DNA of 64,000 nt from Candidatus Scalindua sp. Its GTDB lineage: Bacteria > Planctomycetota > Brocadiia > Brocadiales > Scalinduaceae. Shown here piece after piece: positions 53,902 through 64,000 of the stretch. Location of the stretch: contig JASMMK010000019.1 of NCBI GenBank assembly GCA_030748215.1, positions 62,001 to 126,000 on the forward strand. Reading direction: 5' to 3'. A model generated the notes under the pieces. That model saw only the letters and a list, made by a program, of their open reading frames with translations, was not told where the DNA came from and searched no databases. The position numbers and the translations under genes are program-made. Within the stretch, counting starts at the first letter, position 1; every line of letters starts with the position of its first letter.

Positions 53902-55395
53902 ATGACCAAAAATAAATTACTGTCAAAATCAAAGTATTTAAACGGACTTCAGTGTCCTAAATATCTTTGGGTTAAGTTTAACGAACCTGACAGGGTTCCC
54001 AGGTTTGATGCATCTATGCTGTACAGGTTTAATCAAGGGCATTTAGTAGGTGAGTTTGCAAAGAAACTGTTTCCTGATGGCATCGACATACCTGCTGATG
54101 ATTTTACGATCAATCTTAAACAGACTGAAGAACTTCTTAAGGAACGGAAACCACTTTTTGAAGCCGGCATCATGGTTGATAATACGTTTTCCAGGATTGA
54201 CATCTTGAAACCTGTTGGAGATGATGAGTGGAATATTATTGAAGTCAAGAGTTCAACTAAAATCAGGAATATAAATTTTCACGATGTTTCTTTCCAGAAA
54301 TATTGTTGTGAGAAATATGGTCTCAAGATCAGAAATTGTTTTCTTATGACTGTTAATAACGAATATGTAAGGCAATCTGATATTGACCCTACGAGTTTGT
54401 TAACCACGTCAAAGATCAGGATACAAGGAGATAGAGCAACTAGCGAAATACAGCTAAGAGTAGATAGTATGTTCAGCACTATTGATTCTGAGAAGTGCCC
54501 TGCCGTCACTATAGGTAAACAGTGCAATAGCCCTTACGAATGCCCCTTAAAAGAAGAGTGCTGGAGTTTTCTACCTGATAACAATATTCTTGATATGTAT
54601 GGTAGCAAAAGCAGTGCATTCAAACTCTTTGGGAAAGGTATCTACTCCTTCAAGGATATCCCGGATGATTTTCAACTCAGTGGCAAGCAGGAGATTCAGA
54701 AAGGATGTGATATCTCCGAAAAACCACATATTGAAAAAAAACCTATCATGGAGTTCCTGAATAACCTGGAATATCCTTTACACTATCTGGACTTTGAAAC
54801 TTTCAGCGGCGCCATACCACTATTTGATGGCACAAAACCATATCAGCAGATTCCATTTCAGTTTTCACTGCATGTTGTTGATGAGGAAAACACAACGCCC
54901 AGGCACTACTCCTTCCTTGCAGATGCTGAAGGTGACCCACGGGCTGAGTTTATAGTATCACTGAAGAGAGTAATGGGCAATAGTGGCAGTATAGTCGTAT
55001 ATAATCAGAGTTTTGAGAAAGGCGTATTAAAAGCACTTGCAGAAATGTTTCCTGAATACCGTGATTGGGTTGAGAACCTGGATGACAGGATAATAGACCT
55101 GCTGGCGCCTTTCAGGTCTTTTCATTATTATGATGCCAGGCAAAAAGGGAGCGCATCTATTAAAAATGTTCTGCCTGTTCTAACCGGTACGAGTTATGAT
55201 CATCTAGAGATATCAGATGGTATGAATGCAAGCCTTGCCTTCTTAGGTGTTATCTCAAATAGTGCCTCAGCAGAAGAAATAATTAAAATCAGGAATGATT
55301 TAGAAAAATACTGCGCATTAGATACAGAAGGAATGATATGGATTATAGATAAACTGAAGAAATTGACAGTAGCTGACTCTGATGACGAAGACTAG
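53902..55395 (+). CDS. DUF2779 protein: Cas4/RecB-like nuclease fused to a DEDD exonuclease-like domain
   Basis: A 497-residue protein. The N-terminal half has the PD-(D/E)xK core (D100 in SRIDIL, E114 and K116 in IIEVKSS). One Cys near the start (LQCPKYLW, C18) and three later (C208, C214, C220) match the layout of the 4Fe-4S cluster in Cas4 and AddB. The C-terminal half looks like a DEDD exonuclease, with YLDFETF (D297, E299), VVYNQSFEKGVL and YCALDTEGM. No CRISPR array or cas genes are nearby. It likely processes DNA ends in repair or defence (inference). Confidence 0.75.
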   Translation: MTKNKLLSKSKYLNGLQCPKYLWVKFNEPDRVPRFDASMLYRFNQGHLVGEFAKKLFPDGIDIPADDFTINLKQTEELLKERKPLFEAGIMVDNTFSRIDILKPVGDDEWNIIEVKSSTKIRNINFHDVSFQKYCCEKYGLKIRNCFLMTVNNEYVRQSDIDPTSLLTTSKIRIQGDRATSEIQLRVDSMFSTIDSEKCPAVTIGKQCNSPYECPLKEECWSFLPDNNILDMYGSKSSAFKLFGKGIYSFKDIPDDFQLSGKQEIQKGCDISEKPHIEKKPIMEFLNNLEYPLHYLDFETFSGAIPLFDGTKPYQQIPFQFSLHVVDEENTTPRHYSFLADAEGDPRAEFIVSLKRVMGNSGSIVVYNQSFEKGVLKALAEMFPEYRDWVENLDDRIIDLLAPFRSFHYYDARQKGSASIKNVLPVLTGTSYDHLEISDGMNASLAFLGVISNSASAEEIIKIRNDLEKYCALDTEGMIWIIDKLKKLTVADSDDED

Positions 55396-55447
55396 AAGCG
55401 AGAGACAAGAATAATGATTGGCGGAATGAAATGTATTCTTTGATAAT

Positions 55448-55849
55448 TTACTTAAGGCCGTTCTTAATGAAACAATCGATATATTTCAGGTCGGTTGACT
55501 GAATATGGTTGACTAACCAGCTCTTTAAATCTTCAAGTATTTCATATGCTATTTCGTACTCTCCGTTAACCACTTTGTCTAGATAAGAGATAATCTTCAT
55601 TGCAAAATCGTGGTGTTCATTTTTGTGGTCTTGATACTCAGGATATTCGAACTCCAACATATAAGTCTCTTCAGTCTTAAAATGTGTGAGTACGTAATTA
55701 GTCATTTCTCTTAATACTTGCTTTATTCCATCCGGAGTCTCATTGTTTTTCTTTAAATGAATAAGTTTATTAAGTGTATCTATGTATCTTTTATGGTCAT
55801 TATCAATTCTTGATATACCCACACAATATTTTTTATCCCATTCAATCAT
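55448..55849 (-). CDS. Bacteriohemerythrin
   Basis: A 133-residue di-iron oxygen-binding protein. All ligand motifs are seen: IDNDHKRY, HFKTEETYMLEF, HKNEHHDFAMK and WLVNHIQSTDLKY. Probably binds or senses oxygen, useful to an anaerobe. It is transcribed alone and converges with the DUF2779 gene. The following bases to 56046 hold no other gene. Confidence 0.93.
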   Translation of the reverse strand: MIEWDKKYCVGISRIDNDHKRYIDTLNKLIHLKKNNETPDGIKQVLREMTNYVLTHFKTEETYMLEFEYPEYQDHKNEHHDFAMKIISYLDKVVNGEYEIAYEILEDLKSWLVNHIQSTDLKYIDCFIKNGLK

Positions 55850-56046
55850 TTCAATTATTTGCCTATAAAAAATAAAGACAGCAGCATAGATACTCTAAAC
55901 AAGTAAAAAATGATTTGTAGCTTTTCCCTCCTTACAGACATTATAGAAGAGTAAGGTTGCTTTGCAACACAAAAGATTAGACACAAATTCCACTAATTAA
56001 CACTAAATAATCTTAGTTATAATACAGAGAAAAACAAGTAGACGGT

Positions 56047-57498
56047 TTAATACAAAACTGCAGACTGTTGAGCAAATGCAATTATCTTTGACGGGAATAT
56101 GCCAAAGTAGACTGTACCACAGATCGTAAATATTATGGCGACAATGATTAGCGGTGATAAGGAAAGTGGTGAGAATTCACGTATCGGTTTTTTCATGTAT
56201 ATAACAACCGTAACTCTTAAATAGTAGTAAACAGAAATTACACTGTTAATCATACCGATAACAGCCAGTACGATAAATCCGGATTTGATAGCAGCACTGA
56301 AAATATAGAATTTCCCAATAAAGCCTATCAATGGTGGAATACCAGCCAGTGAAAACATGAAAATGCACATTGCTATTGCCAACAGAGGATGTTTATAGCC
56401 GAGGCCGCTGAAGTCTTCAATATTGGCATTCTCCTCTCCCTTTTTGCCAAGTACGATGATTATGGCAAATGCACCCAGGTTCATAAATGTATACGCCAAC
56501 ATATAGAAGAGTAGACTTGCTATCCCGAATTCACCTCCAACTATAATTGCAACAAGTGCGTATCCCGCATGCGCGATACTTGAATATGCCAACATCCTCT
56601 TTATGTTTGTCTGTGAAATGGCTACGAGATTTCCAACTGTCATTGTAATGACGGCCAGAACCCACAAAATGATTGACCACTTCGGTTCAAGATCTGGCAG
56701 AGCCACAAGGAAAACTCTCAGGAAAACGGCAAAGCCGGCTGCCTTTGGCCCTGTTGACATAAAGGCAGTAACCGGAGTAGGAGAGCCTTCGTAAACGTCA
56801 GGAGACCATTTGTGGAAAGGTACACAGGCAATCTTAAATCCAAATCCAATAATAAGCAACGAGGCACCAACAACAATCATTGGATTTAACTGCCCAGAAT
56901 TTTCAGTAATAAAAGTTGCAATCTCCTTTAAATTGGTTGTACCGGTTGCTCCATACAGCATAGCGATACCATAAAGCATAAAACCCGTTACAAATGCACC
57001 AAGTAAGAAGTATTTCAGAGACGCCTCATTTGAACGTAACTTATCTCTCGTAAAGCCAGCCAACACATAAAGAGAAATGGACATCATCTCAATTCCGAGG
57101 AAAATTGTGAGCAAGTCCGCACCACCCGCCATCAGCATCATGCCCACTGTGGCAAACAGTATCAGTGTGTAGTATTCACCATAGTTCACACCTTCCTGCT
57201 TTATATAATTATCTGACATGAGTATTACGAGAGCCGTACTGAGCAAGAAAATCAGATTGAAGAAGACTGAATAGTTATCTACGACAAACATGTTACTGAA
57301 AGAGTACACGTTCTGTCCTATTTGAGTATAGACAACAAAGCCCGTAGCAATAACTACGAGAAAACTTATATATCCCAGCCTATCCTTGAAAGTCCTCCTG
57401 AAGAACACGTCAATAAGTAGAATGAATATCGCCGCAATGGAGATACTCATGATAGGTGATATACTCTTTAAATCAAATGGTGGAATAACTATTTCCAT
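56047..57498 (-). CDS. nuoN: NADH-quinone oxidoreductase subunit N
   Basis: Antiporter-like membrane subunit of complex I, 483 residues and about 14 membrane segments. Conserved lysine and glutamate positions are in [16 protein letters not shown] and [33 protein letters not shown]. Last gene of the nuo run; its start overlaps the end of nuoM by 10 nt. Confidence 0.95.
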   Translation of the reverse strand: MEIVIPPFDLKSISPIMSISIAAIFILLIDVFFRRTFKDRLGYISFLVVIATGFVVYTQIGQNVYSFSNMFVVDNYSVFFNLIFLLSTALVILMSDNYIKQEGVNYGEYYTLILFATVGMMLMAGGADLLTIFLGIEMMSISLYVLAGFTRDKLRSNEASLKYFLLGAFVTGFMLYGIAMLYGATGTTNLKEIATFITENSGQLNPMIVVGASLLIIGFGFKIACVPFHKWSPDVYEGSPTPVTAFMSTGPKAAGFAVFLRVFLVALPDLEPKWSIILWVLAVITMTVGNLVAISQTNIKRMLAYSSIAHAGYALVAIIVGGEFGIASLLFYMLAYTFMNLGAFAIIIVLGKKGEENANIEDFSGLGYKHPLLAIAMCIFMFSLAGIPPLIGFIGKFYIFSAAIKSGFIVLAVIGMINSVISVYYYLRVTVVIYMKKPIREFSPLSLSPLIIVAIIFTICGTVYFGIFPSKIIAFAQQSAVLY

Positions 57499-59120
57499 AG
57501 TTTAATCAGTCTCTTTACAGGGTTTTGTGAAGATTCACTAATCCTTACTTCACTTGTCTTATAATCTTCTCTCTTACTTTCACTGGCTAAAAGTACATCT
57601 TCATTTTTACCAAGCCTACTCAATGTCGTTTTATATTTTTCATCCACCTGCGTTAAGAGGTGGTTTACAGATGCATCCATCCGGGACAACAAAGGTTTAG
57701 GGTATATACCAATCCAGAAGATAAGTATCGTTATAGGCAATAACAACGCCAATTCACGTCTGTTAATATCCTTTAGTTTCGAATTTTCCGGGTTTGTAAT
57801 CTTATTAAACATAACTCTCTGAAACATCCAGAGCATGTAGCACGCTGAAAGAATAACTCCGGTCGTCGCAATGACAGCAATTAACACGTTTGACTTAAAT
57901 GTTCCCAGCAATACCAGGAATTCACCCACAAAACCATTCAAGCCTGGCAACCCGATTGAAGACAGCGTCATAACCATAAAGAAGATAGCAAGGATCGGCA
58001 TTTTCTTGGTCACGCCTCCATAATCAGCAATCAGCCTTGTATGTCTTCTTTCATATAACATCCCAACAATCAGGAATAACGCACCGGTACTTAAGCCGTG
58101 ATTTATCATCTGAAGGATTCCTCCCTCCATTCCCTGAATATTAAATACGAAGATACCTAGTATTACAAAACCAAGATGACTGACACTTGAGTACGCAACC
58201 AGTTTCTTGAGATCCTCCTGTACCATTGCAACAAGAGCTCCGTAAATAATACCCGCAACAGCCAGCCATGTAATCAGAGGCACAAATTGATGACTGGCGT
58301 AAGGAAACAGCGGCAGACTGAAACGCACAAATCCGTAGGTTCCCATTTTCAACAACACACCTGCCAGTATAACACTGCCGGCCGTTGGAGCCTCCACATG
58401 AGCATCAGGCAACCATGTATGAAACGGAAACATTGGTACCTTTATTGCAAAAGCAAAAAAGAAAGCAAGGAAGAGCCAGAATTGCGCTCCAAGTGGAATG
58501 TCGAGATTGTAAATCTTCAACAGGTCAAATGTGTATTCGCCCGTTTCGTTGTAATGCATAAAATAGAGAAACAGTATGGCAACCAGCATCAATACACTCC
58601 CTGCCATCGTATACACAAAGAACTTTATTGTGGCATATATCCTTCTTGGGCCTCCCCAGACACCAATTATCAGATACATCGGAATCAGCATGAGTTCCCA
58701 GAACATGTAGAAGAGGAATAAGTCAAGAGAGATAAACACTCCCAGCATACCCGTCTGCAAGACGAGCATCGCAATCATGTACTCTTTGATCCTGTCCTTT
58801 ATGTTCCACGATGCCAGTATGCAGATGAGTGAAAGGAAACTTGTCAGCAGGAAAAGAAAGAGGCTTATACCATCAATACCTACATGATAACTTATTCCAA
58901 ACTCCTTTATCCATGGAACACTTTGAACAAATTGAAATTCAGACGTATCTGATTTAAACAAGATGAACAGAGGTAGCGAGATTATGAAATCTATAATGGC
59001 GACAGCAAGGGCAATACGCTTAATCTTCTCCTGTTCTTCACCCTTTATGAAGAGAAGAAATATCGCTCCGAATAGAGGCAAAAACGTAACTATAGTAAGT
59101 ATAGGACAATCACAATTCAT
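57489..59120 (-). CDS. nuoM: NADH-quinone oxidoreductase subunit M
   Basis: Proton-pumping membrane subunit, 543 residues. [21 protein letters not shown] and [24 protein letters not shown] identify NuoM. The last 50 residues or so form a charged soluble tail ([20 protein letters not shown]), an extension beyond the usual end. It overlaps nuoN. Confidence 0.95.
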   Translation of the reverse strand: MNCDCPILTIVTFLPLFGAIFLLFIKGEEQEKIKRIALAVAIIDFIISLPLFILFKSDTSEFQFVQSVPWIKEFGISYHVGIDGISLFLFLLTSFLSLICILASWNIKDRIKEYMIAMLVLQTGMLGVFISLDLFLFYMFWELMLIPMYLIIGVWGGPRRIYATIKFFVYTMAGSVLMLVAILFLYFMHYNETGEYTFDLLKIYNLDIPLGAQFWLFLAFFFAFAIKVPMFPFHTWLPDAHVEAPTAGSVILAGVLLKMGTYGFVRFSLPLFPYASHQFVPLITWLAVAGIIYGALVAMVQEDLKKLVAYSSVSHLGFVILGIFVFNIQGMEGGILQMINHGLSTGALFLIVGMLYERRHTRLIADYGGVTKKMPILAIFFMVMTLSSIGLPGLNGFVGEFLVLLGTFKSNVLIAVIATTGVILSACYMLWMFQRVMFNKITNPENSKLKDINRRELALLLPITILIFWIGIYPKPLLSRMDASVNHLLTQVDEKYKTTLSRLGKNEDVLLASESKREDYKTSEVRISESSQNPVKRLIKLWK

Positions 59121-59248
59121 TTATTTAAATCAGTTCCTTTCAGTTGCCAATTTATGAATCTAGAAATGTCGGATATGAAAACCGACCTACGCATAAAACA
59201 TATTGCTTGTGTGTGGCGAGTTTCTACACGCCAAAATCTAATATATGT

Positions 59249-61192
59249 TTACAAAAATAATATGGAACAGATAATTATAATAATTCCACCCAGCATTATA
59301 GAAAATGCATAGTTGCGCACTAAGCCTGTCTGGAAGAGTCTCAGCACTTCACTCTTGAGTACGGTGAGCCTTCCAACTGCGTTTACAAAGCCATCTATAA
59401 TTTTCACATCTACGACCTTCCATAAGATATTTGAAGCTCTGAGGGTCGGTTTAACAAAAGTTGCATCATATATTTCATCAACAAAATATTTGTTTAATAT
59501 AATATTATAAATTCCTTTAAACCTCTTAGCAATAACACCGGGCAGTTCAGGCCTTGAAATATACATCACATAAGCCACTACAATTCCGACGATAGCTATA
59601 CCAGTCGATATCCCCATCATAGAAAACATCAGGTTGGAAGAGACATGGTGCGATTCTCCTCCATGAGCCAATCCATGATGTCCGGCTCCTATAACCGGAG
59701 CAAGAAATTCATTTATTACACTTAATGTTGGGAAACCCAGGAAACCACCTAGTACAGAAAGAACGGCAAGCACTATTAATGGGAATAAGATGCTATTTGG
59801 TGATTCATGAACATGCTCTTCAACACGCTTGGTCATTTTTGATTTTCCGTGAAATGTCATGAATAGCAGTCTGAACATATAGAAGGCTGTCAAAAGAGCA
59901 GCTATAGCTCCAAGACCCCAGAAGAACAGGCTCCCCTTGGTATATGCCTCCAGTAAGATTTCATCCTTACTGAAGAATCCGGCAAACGGTGGTATGCCTG
60001 CAATTGCAAGTGTACCTATAAAAAATGTTATGTACGTTATCGGCATATATTTTTTTAGAGCGCCCATCTTCCTCATATCCTGCTCACCTCCCAGGCCATG
60101 AATCACGCTTCCTGAACCCAGGAATAACAGTGCCTTGAAAAAAGCATGAGTAACCAGATGGAAGACACCGGTAATAAAACCTCCCAAACCACAGGCAAGG
60201 AACATATAACCTATCTGACTTACCGTGGAATACGCAAGGACCCTCTTAATATCGTTCTGCACAAGGCCGATACTTGCCGCGAACAGTGCGGTGGCACCGC
60301 CTATTACTGCTACTACTGTCATTGTAAACGGAGACAAAGTATAAAGTACGTTACACCTTACAACCATATATACACCTGCCGTGACCATAGTTGCCGCATG
60401 TATCAACGCACTGACCGGAGTAGGGCCTTCCATCGCATCAGGAAGCCATGTATAGAGTGGAATTTGTGCTGATTTACCAACAGCACCTACGAACAGTAAG
60501 AGTGTTATTGTTGCGGCAACGATACTACCTATTTGCAGATGTTCCGGAGCGGCGTGAAATACTTCAGTAAAGTCTATTGTACCGAAGGTGACAAATATCA
60601 AAAGGATCGCCAGGATAAAACCGAAGTCCCCTACGCGGTTTACAATAAAGGCCTTCATTCCAGCGGCTGATGCAGATTTCTTCTCAAACCAGAAACCGAT
60701 TAAAAGATATGAGCAGAGACCAACGCCTTCCCACCCTATAAACATGAGAAGGAAATTATTAGCCAGAACAAGGATTAGCATTGAAAAGGTGAATAGATTC
60801 AGATAGGTAAAGTATCTATAGAAACTCTTATCCTCATGCATATAGCCAATGGAATACACATGGATAAGAAATCCTACGCCGGTAACTACCAGTATCATCA
60901 CAACCGAAAGCGGATCTACCTGCAGACCGGCAATCGCCCTGAACGCACCTGAACCGATCCAGGTAAAATACTCTTTTTCAAACACCCTGTGCTCAGGTGA
61001 AAGTTTCAGCAGATCAAGGAGTACAAATAGAGCGACGATAAATGATAGACCTATCGCAGCACATCCTACATAGCCTACTATAGATTTGCTAAGCCTCTTT
61101 CCCAGGAACCCATTTATTATGGTCCCTGCAAGCGGGAATAAGATCACAAACCCGATTAAGTCTAAAAAAGTAATTCCAAATTGATTTAACAT
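59249..61192 (-). CDS. nuoL: NADH-quinone oxidoreductase subunit L
   Basis: Largest antiporter-like subunit, 647 residues. FIGWEGVGLCSYLLIGFWFE and PLYTWLPDAMEGPTPVSALIHAATMV are diagnostic, and the long C-terminal lateral helix is present. A His-rich patch (GAGHHGLAHGGESHH) lies in a loop near residue 505. It follows nuoK by 17 bp; a 128-bp gap to nuoM shows nothing. Confidence 0.96.
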   Translation of the reverse strand: MLNQFGITFLDLIGFVILFPLAGTIINGFLGKRLSKSIVGYVGCAAIGLSFIVALFVLLDLLKLSPEHRVFEKEYFTWIGSGAFRAIAGLQVDPLSVVMILVVTGVGFLIHVYSIGYMHEDKSFYRYFTYLNLFTFSMLILVLANNFLLMFIGWEGVGLCSYLLIGFWFEKKSASAAGMKAFIVNRVGDFGFILAILLIFVTFGTIDFTEVFHAAPEHLQIGSIVAATITLLLFVGAVGKSAQIPLYTWLPDAMEGPTPVSALIHAATMVTAGVYMVVRCNVLYTLSPFTMTVVAVIGGATALFAASIGLVQNDIKRVLAYSTVSQIGYMFLACGLGGFITGVFHLVTHAFFKALLFLGSGSVIHGLGGEQDMRKMGALKKYMPITYITFFIGTLAIAGIPPFAGFFSKDEILLEAYTKGSLFFWGLGAIAALLTAFYMFRLLFMTFHGKSKMTKRVEEHVHESPNSILFPLIVLAVLSVLGGFLGFPTLSVINEFLAPVIGAGHHGLAHGGESHHVSSNLMFSMMGISTGIAIVGIVVAYVMYISRPELPGVIAKRFKGIYNIILNKYFVDEIYDATFVKPTLRASNILWKVVDVKIIDGFVNAVGRLTVLKSEVLRLFQTGLVRNYAFSIMLGGIIIIICSILFL

Positions 61193-61209
61193 TATTCTAT
61201 TTTATCCTT

Positions 61210-61518
61210 TTACCACTTCATTATATTTATATCATCTACATTAATAGTCGCTTTGTTTCTAAACAGGGCTATTATTATTGCAAGTCCAACTACCGCCTCT
61301 GCCGCTGCAACCGTCATTATGAAGAAAACAAAGATCTGGCCGTCCATCGAATTCTGTTGACGAGAAAAAGTTACAAATGCAAGATTTACCGCATTCAACA
61401 TCAATTCAATACACATAAAAATAACCAGAGCGTTTCTGTTGATTAAAACGCCCACCGCCCCTATAGAGAATAGAATACCTGAAAGTACTAAATACCATGT
61501 CAACGGAACTTCCATCAC
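61210..61518 (-). CDS. nuoK: NADH-quinone oxidoreductase subunit K
   Basis: A 102-residue membrane subunit with three segments. The buried glutamates are in [15 protein letters not shown] and [14 protein letters not shown]. It overlaps nuoJ by 4 nt. Confidence 0.96.
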   Translation of the reverse strand: MMEVPLTWYLVLSGILFSIGAVGVLINRNALVIFMCIELMLNAVNLAFVTFSRQQNSMDGQIFVFFIMTVAAAEAVVGLAIIIALFRNKATINVDDINIMKW

Positions 61519-62048
61519 TTCTCTTCCTTAATAATTTGTTTTTTTGCTAAAATTATAGCCCCTACAATAGCGGCAAACAAAAGTATTGATGCAATTTCAA
61601 AAGGTAAAACGTATTTTGTAAATAACATTTTACCCACAAGCTGTGTGTTCCCGATCTGATCCATGACCTCCGGAGTATACTCACCTTGTGCGCCTTGATA
61701 AATTGTTCTCGTCATTACAACACCTATCATGACAACAAGGACCAAACCAAGAATTATGGCAGCAGGTTTCTGCATCGGCATTTTGGTCTTGCCGTCTTCC
61801 ATGTCATTTTTGTTTAGATTAAGCAGCATGATAACAAAAACGAAGATCACCATTATTGCGCCTGCATACACCATGACCTGTACCGCAGCAACAAACTGAG
61901 CATGCAACAGTACATACAAGACCGCGAGAGAAACCATTGTCTGAATAAGAAATACCGCACTGTAAATCGGGTTTTTTTGAAAAACCACGCCAATAGCACA
62001 GGCAATCGTTATCAAACTCATAATTATGAACAGTAAACTTTCTAGCAT
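61515..62048 (-). CDS. nuoJ: NADH-quinone oxidoreductase subunit J
   Basis: A 177-residue membrane subunit with five segments. The conserved [20 protein letters not shown] helix marks it. It lies 11 bp after nuoI and overlaps nuoK. Confidence 0.95.
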   Translation of the reverse strand: MLESLLFIIMSLITIACAIGVVFQKNPIYSAVFLIQTMVSLAVLYVLLHAQFVAAVQVMVYAGAIMVIFVFVIMLLNLNKNDMEDGKTKMPMQKPAAIILGLVLVVMIGVVMTRTIYQGAQGEYTPEVMDQIGNTQLVGKMLFTKYVLPFEIASILLFAAIVGAIILAKKQIIKEEK

Positions 62049-62059
62049 ATATTCAGGCC

Positions 62060-62482
62060 TTATTTAGATTTTTTCTTAAGTGGTACTAACAATTTTTCTT
62101 TATTATGAATACGATCATTCACGTTTTCTGTAGCCAGCTCATAGTCCTGCCTCAGGAATATAGCCTCCTCCGGACATACCTCCTCGCAGTACCCACAGAA
62201 AATGCACCGGAACATATCAATTTCATAAGTCTCCGCATACCGGTTACCATTCTTATCTTCGGCACCTACAAGATTAATACATTCAGACGGACAAACTGTA
62301 GAACAGAGCCCACAAGCGACACACTTCTCTTTGCCATCTTCATCCCTCTGTAACTCATGCAAACCCCTGAAACGCGGATAAGGCGTCCATTTCTCATCAG
62401 GGTATTGCATCGTAACCACTTTAGATGGATTGAGAAAATGCTTTAACGTAAGCGTTAAACCTTGTATTAATGGTTTTATCAT
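62060..62482 (-). CDS. nuoI: NADH-quinone oxidoreductase subunit I
   Basis: Peripheral-arm ferredoxin subunit with two 4Fe-4S sites: CVACGLCSTVCPSECI and CIFCGYCEEVCPEEAI. It passes electrons to the quinone site. Length 140 residues. In the usual order it follows nuoH. Confidence 0.95.
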   Translation of the reverse strand: MIKPLIQGLTLTLKHFLNPSKVVTMQYPDEKWTPYPRFRGLHELQRDEDGKEKCVACGLCSTVCPSECINLVGAEDKNGNRYAETYEIDMFRCIFCGYCEEVCPEEAIFLRQDYELATENVNDRIHNKEKLLVPLKKKSK

Positions 62483-62513
62483 ATTTTAAGTTTTCTTATC
62501 AAAGCCCAGTTTG

Positions 62514-62581
62514 AAGTGTCTAAAGTAAAAAAAACTTGTTTTTTGCCTCAACTTTAGCTCACTTTGAAACTTTAGGCACTT
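62514..62581. repeat. Inverted repeat in the nuoH-nuoI gap
   Basis: AAGTGTCTAAAGT (62514-62526) and ACTTTAGGCACTT (62569-62581) are complementary with one mismatch across a 42-nt loop. It may form an RNA structure that tunes expression of nuoI onward or stabilises the upstream message. Purpose unknown. Confidence 0.45.
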
Positions 62582-62597
62582 TTAACTTTTACTAAGT

Positions 62598-63587
62598 TTA
62601 TAAAATGGACATTACAAGCCCTGTTATCAAAACATTTACTATCGCCACAGGAAGCAAAACCTTCCATGCAAACTGCATAAGTTGATCGATCCTGAATCTC
62701 GGAAAAGTAGACCTAAGCCATACAAAGAAGAATATGCACAGAGCCATCTTTATTAAGAACCAGACAACAGGCGGCAGGAATGGACCTCTCCAGCCACCAA
62801 GAAAGAACGTAACACCAACTGCCGATACGGTAATAATATTTGCATACTCTGCCATGAAAAATAACGCAAACTTCATGCTGCTATATTCTGTATGGAATCC
62901 TGAAACAAGTTCAGTTTCTGCTTCCGGTAGATCAAACGGACATCTATTAGTTTCCGCTATAGCGCTAATCGCGTACACAACAAATGCTATAGGCTGCAGC
63001 ACAACAAACCACAGACCGGCTTGAGCATTAACAGTGTCTACAAGACTCAATGATTCGGTCATCATAATGACTCCGATCAAAGACAATCCCATTGACAGTT
63101 CATAACTAATCATCTGGGCGGAAGATCTCAGTCCACCCAGCAGTGAATACTTATTATTAGACGACCAACCACCTAATAAAATACCATATACACCAACGGA
63201 AGAGACGGCAAGGATAAATAGAATGCCAATGTTAACATCTGTTATCACCATATCGATACTCACGCCCATAATGGTTATTGTATCCCCAAATGGGATAACC
63301 GCAATTGATAACAGAGCAGGGATCATAGCGATCACAGGCGATAAGACAAACAAAATTTTGCTGGCATTTGCAGGAATTATGTCCTCTTTAGTTATTAACT
63401 TAAGTCCATCCGCAATAGGCTGAAGCAAACCATGCCATCCTACTCTCATAGGCCCAAGCCTGACCTGCATATGGGCCATAACTTTTCTTTCAACCCATAT
63501 AAGATAGGCTATCACCAGTAACAGCACACCGATGACTATCCCAATCTTAATCGCTGCAAGTATTGCAATAATAATAGCATTTGTCAT
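62598..63587 (-). CDS. nuoH: NADH-quinone oxidoreductase subunit H
   Basis: A 329-residue membrane subunit forming part of the quinone chamber. Family blocks: WVERKVMAHMQVRLGPMRVG, GLLQPIADGLKLITKE, SYELSMGLSLIGV and ETNRCPFDLPEAETELVSGFHTEYS. About eight membrane segments. Upstream is the nuoG-like gene. Confidence 0.97.
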   Translation of the reverse strand: MTNAIIIAILAAIKIGIVIGVLLLVIAYLIWVERKVMAHMQVRLGPMRVGWHGLLQPIADGLKLITKEDIIPANASKILFVLSPVIAMIPALLSIAVIPFGDTITIMGVSIDMVITDVNIGILFILAVSSVGVYGILLGGWSSNNKYSLLGGLRSSAQMISYELSMGLSLIGVIMMTESLSLVDTVNAQAGLWFVVLQPIAFVVYAISAIAETNRCPFDLPEAETELVSGFHTEYSSMKFALFFMAEYANIITVSAVGVTFFLGGWRGPFLPPVVWFLIKMALCIFFFVWLRSTFPRFRIDQLMQFAWKVLLPVAIVNVLITGLVMSIL

Positions 63588-63656
63588 TTATTTCGTTCCT
63601 TCAGCACAATGTGGGGAGATGCACACTCTGCACCTCAACTACAAAGCGACTCTTCT

Positions 63657-64000
63657 CTATTTGGTTTTAGATATCTTTACGTTTGTGTATCCATCACCAC
63701 GCAGGTTATTGACGGGCACCCACTCGTAATCCTCAGAGACAAAAACAGCTCCTTCAGGCACTCTTCCAGTAGTTTTTGCTTTAAGTTTTATATTGCCTTG
63801 AGCCGACTCAATTTTCACATTATCACCGTCCACAATCTTCGCCTTCTTTGCATCCTGCCTGTTAATTTCGACAAAGCATTCTGACGCAAGAGAAACCAGT
63901 GACTCCGAATTCCTGGAATATGTCCCCTGATGCCTCAGGCTTGAACCTGTTAATAATGTGAATGGATATTTTGTATTGCCCTTTTTTGCACTTGTTTTCT
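63657..64000 (-). CDS. nuoG: NuoG-like molybdopterin-oxidoreductase subunit, C-terminal part (cut by the window edge)
   Basis: The minus-strand frame is open from the window end to a TAG at 63657-63659. It encodes the last 110 residues or so, including YPFTLLTGSSLRHQGTYSRN, ECFVEINRQDAKKAKIVDGD and GAVFVSEDYEWVPVN. This is the molybdopterin-dinucleotide-binding fold found at the end of NuoG and related enzymes. The position before nuoH is the normal one for nuoG. The N-terminal part is outside the window. Confidence 0.8.
   Translation of the reverse strand, partial: KTSAKKGNTKYPFTLLTGSSLRHQGTYSRNSESLVSLASECFVEINRQDAKKAKIVDGDNVKIESAQGNIKLKAKTTGRVPEGAVFVSEDYEWVPVNNLRGDGYTNVKISKTK

Overview
The window reads as chromosome of an anammox planctomycete (Brocadiales). 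The main evidence is a complete nitrite oxidoreductase cluster (nxrC, nxrB, accessory genes, nxrA) of the anammox type, with NxrA carrying a Tat signal. Supporting context is a ResB/CcsA cytochrome c maturation pair, complex I genes and the AT-rich, well-spaced gene layout. A marine Scalindua-like organism is my best guess, but genus cannot be fixed from sequence alone. I see no tRNA, rRNA, CRISPR array or intact insertion sequence.

Layout. 0.1-2.6 kb: glnS and a lone CheX-like gene (+). 2.6-7.5 kb (-): a B12-type radical SAM protein, a NapG-like ferredoxin, an Mrp/NBP35 ATPase, moaA and moaC, which make the molybdopterin that NXR needs. 7.7-16.0 kb (-): nxrC-nxrB-exported Cys protein-TorD-like chaperone-HELMH protein-nxrA, closed by a strong terminator. 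16.0-19.9 kb: a long regulatory gap with a textbook sigma-54 promoter and two palindromes 40 bp apart, then an NtrC-type activator and its histidine kinase. 20.2-27.1 kb: lipoyl protein, holB, a multicopper oxidase, a triple-repeat protein, a broken acetate-transporter gene, a frameshifted phosphotransferase and a small unknown. 27.2-39.2 kb (-): ileS, acyP, ccsA/resB, an OmpA-type lipoprotein, hisI, thiE, purB, groEL and groES. 39.2-46.3 kb: receiver-only regulator, broken HMG-CoA-reductase-like gene, a bacterial histone-fold gene, rubrerythrin, cobK-cobJ-cbiG, a PilZ gene and a DUF1326 protein. 46.5-55.8 kb: pntAA-pntAB-pntB, a J-domain gene split by a frameshift, P-II, RluA, ABC-F, a DUF2779 nuclease-like protein and bacteriohemerythrin. 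56.0-64.0 kb (-): nuoN-M-L-K-J-I-H and the 3' end of a nuoG-like gene, cut by the window edge.

How it fits together. The kinase-activator pair sits directly upstream of the nxr operon, whose only strong promoter match is a -24/-12 (sigma-54) site with tandem dyads upstream. That predicts direct signal-dependent control of NXR. Three more good -24/-12 matches occur in the window, before a receiver-only regulator, a PilZ gene and the J-domain gene, so sigma-54 appears to be widely used here. Two neighbouring nxr accessory proteins, one predicted cytoplasmic and one exported, share a CPLC-x34-CxxC module with identical spacing. This is the most unusual protein-level signal in the window.

Quality note. 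Four genes show frameshifts, three of them in homopolymer runs. This may be real gene decay or sequencing/assembly error, and the sequence alone cannot decide.
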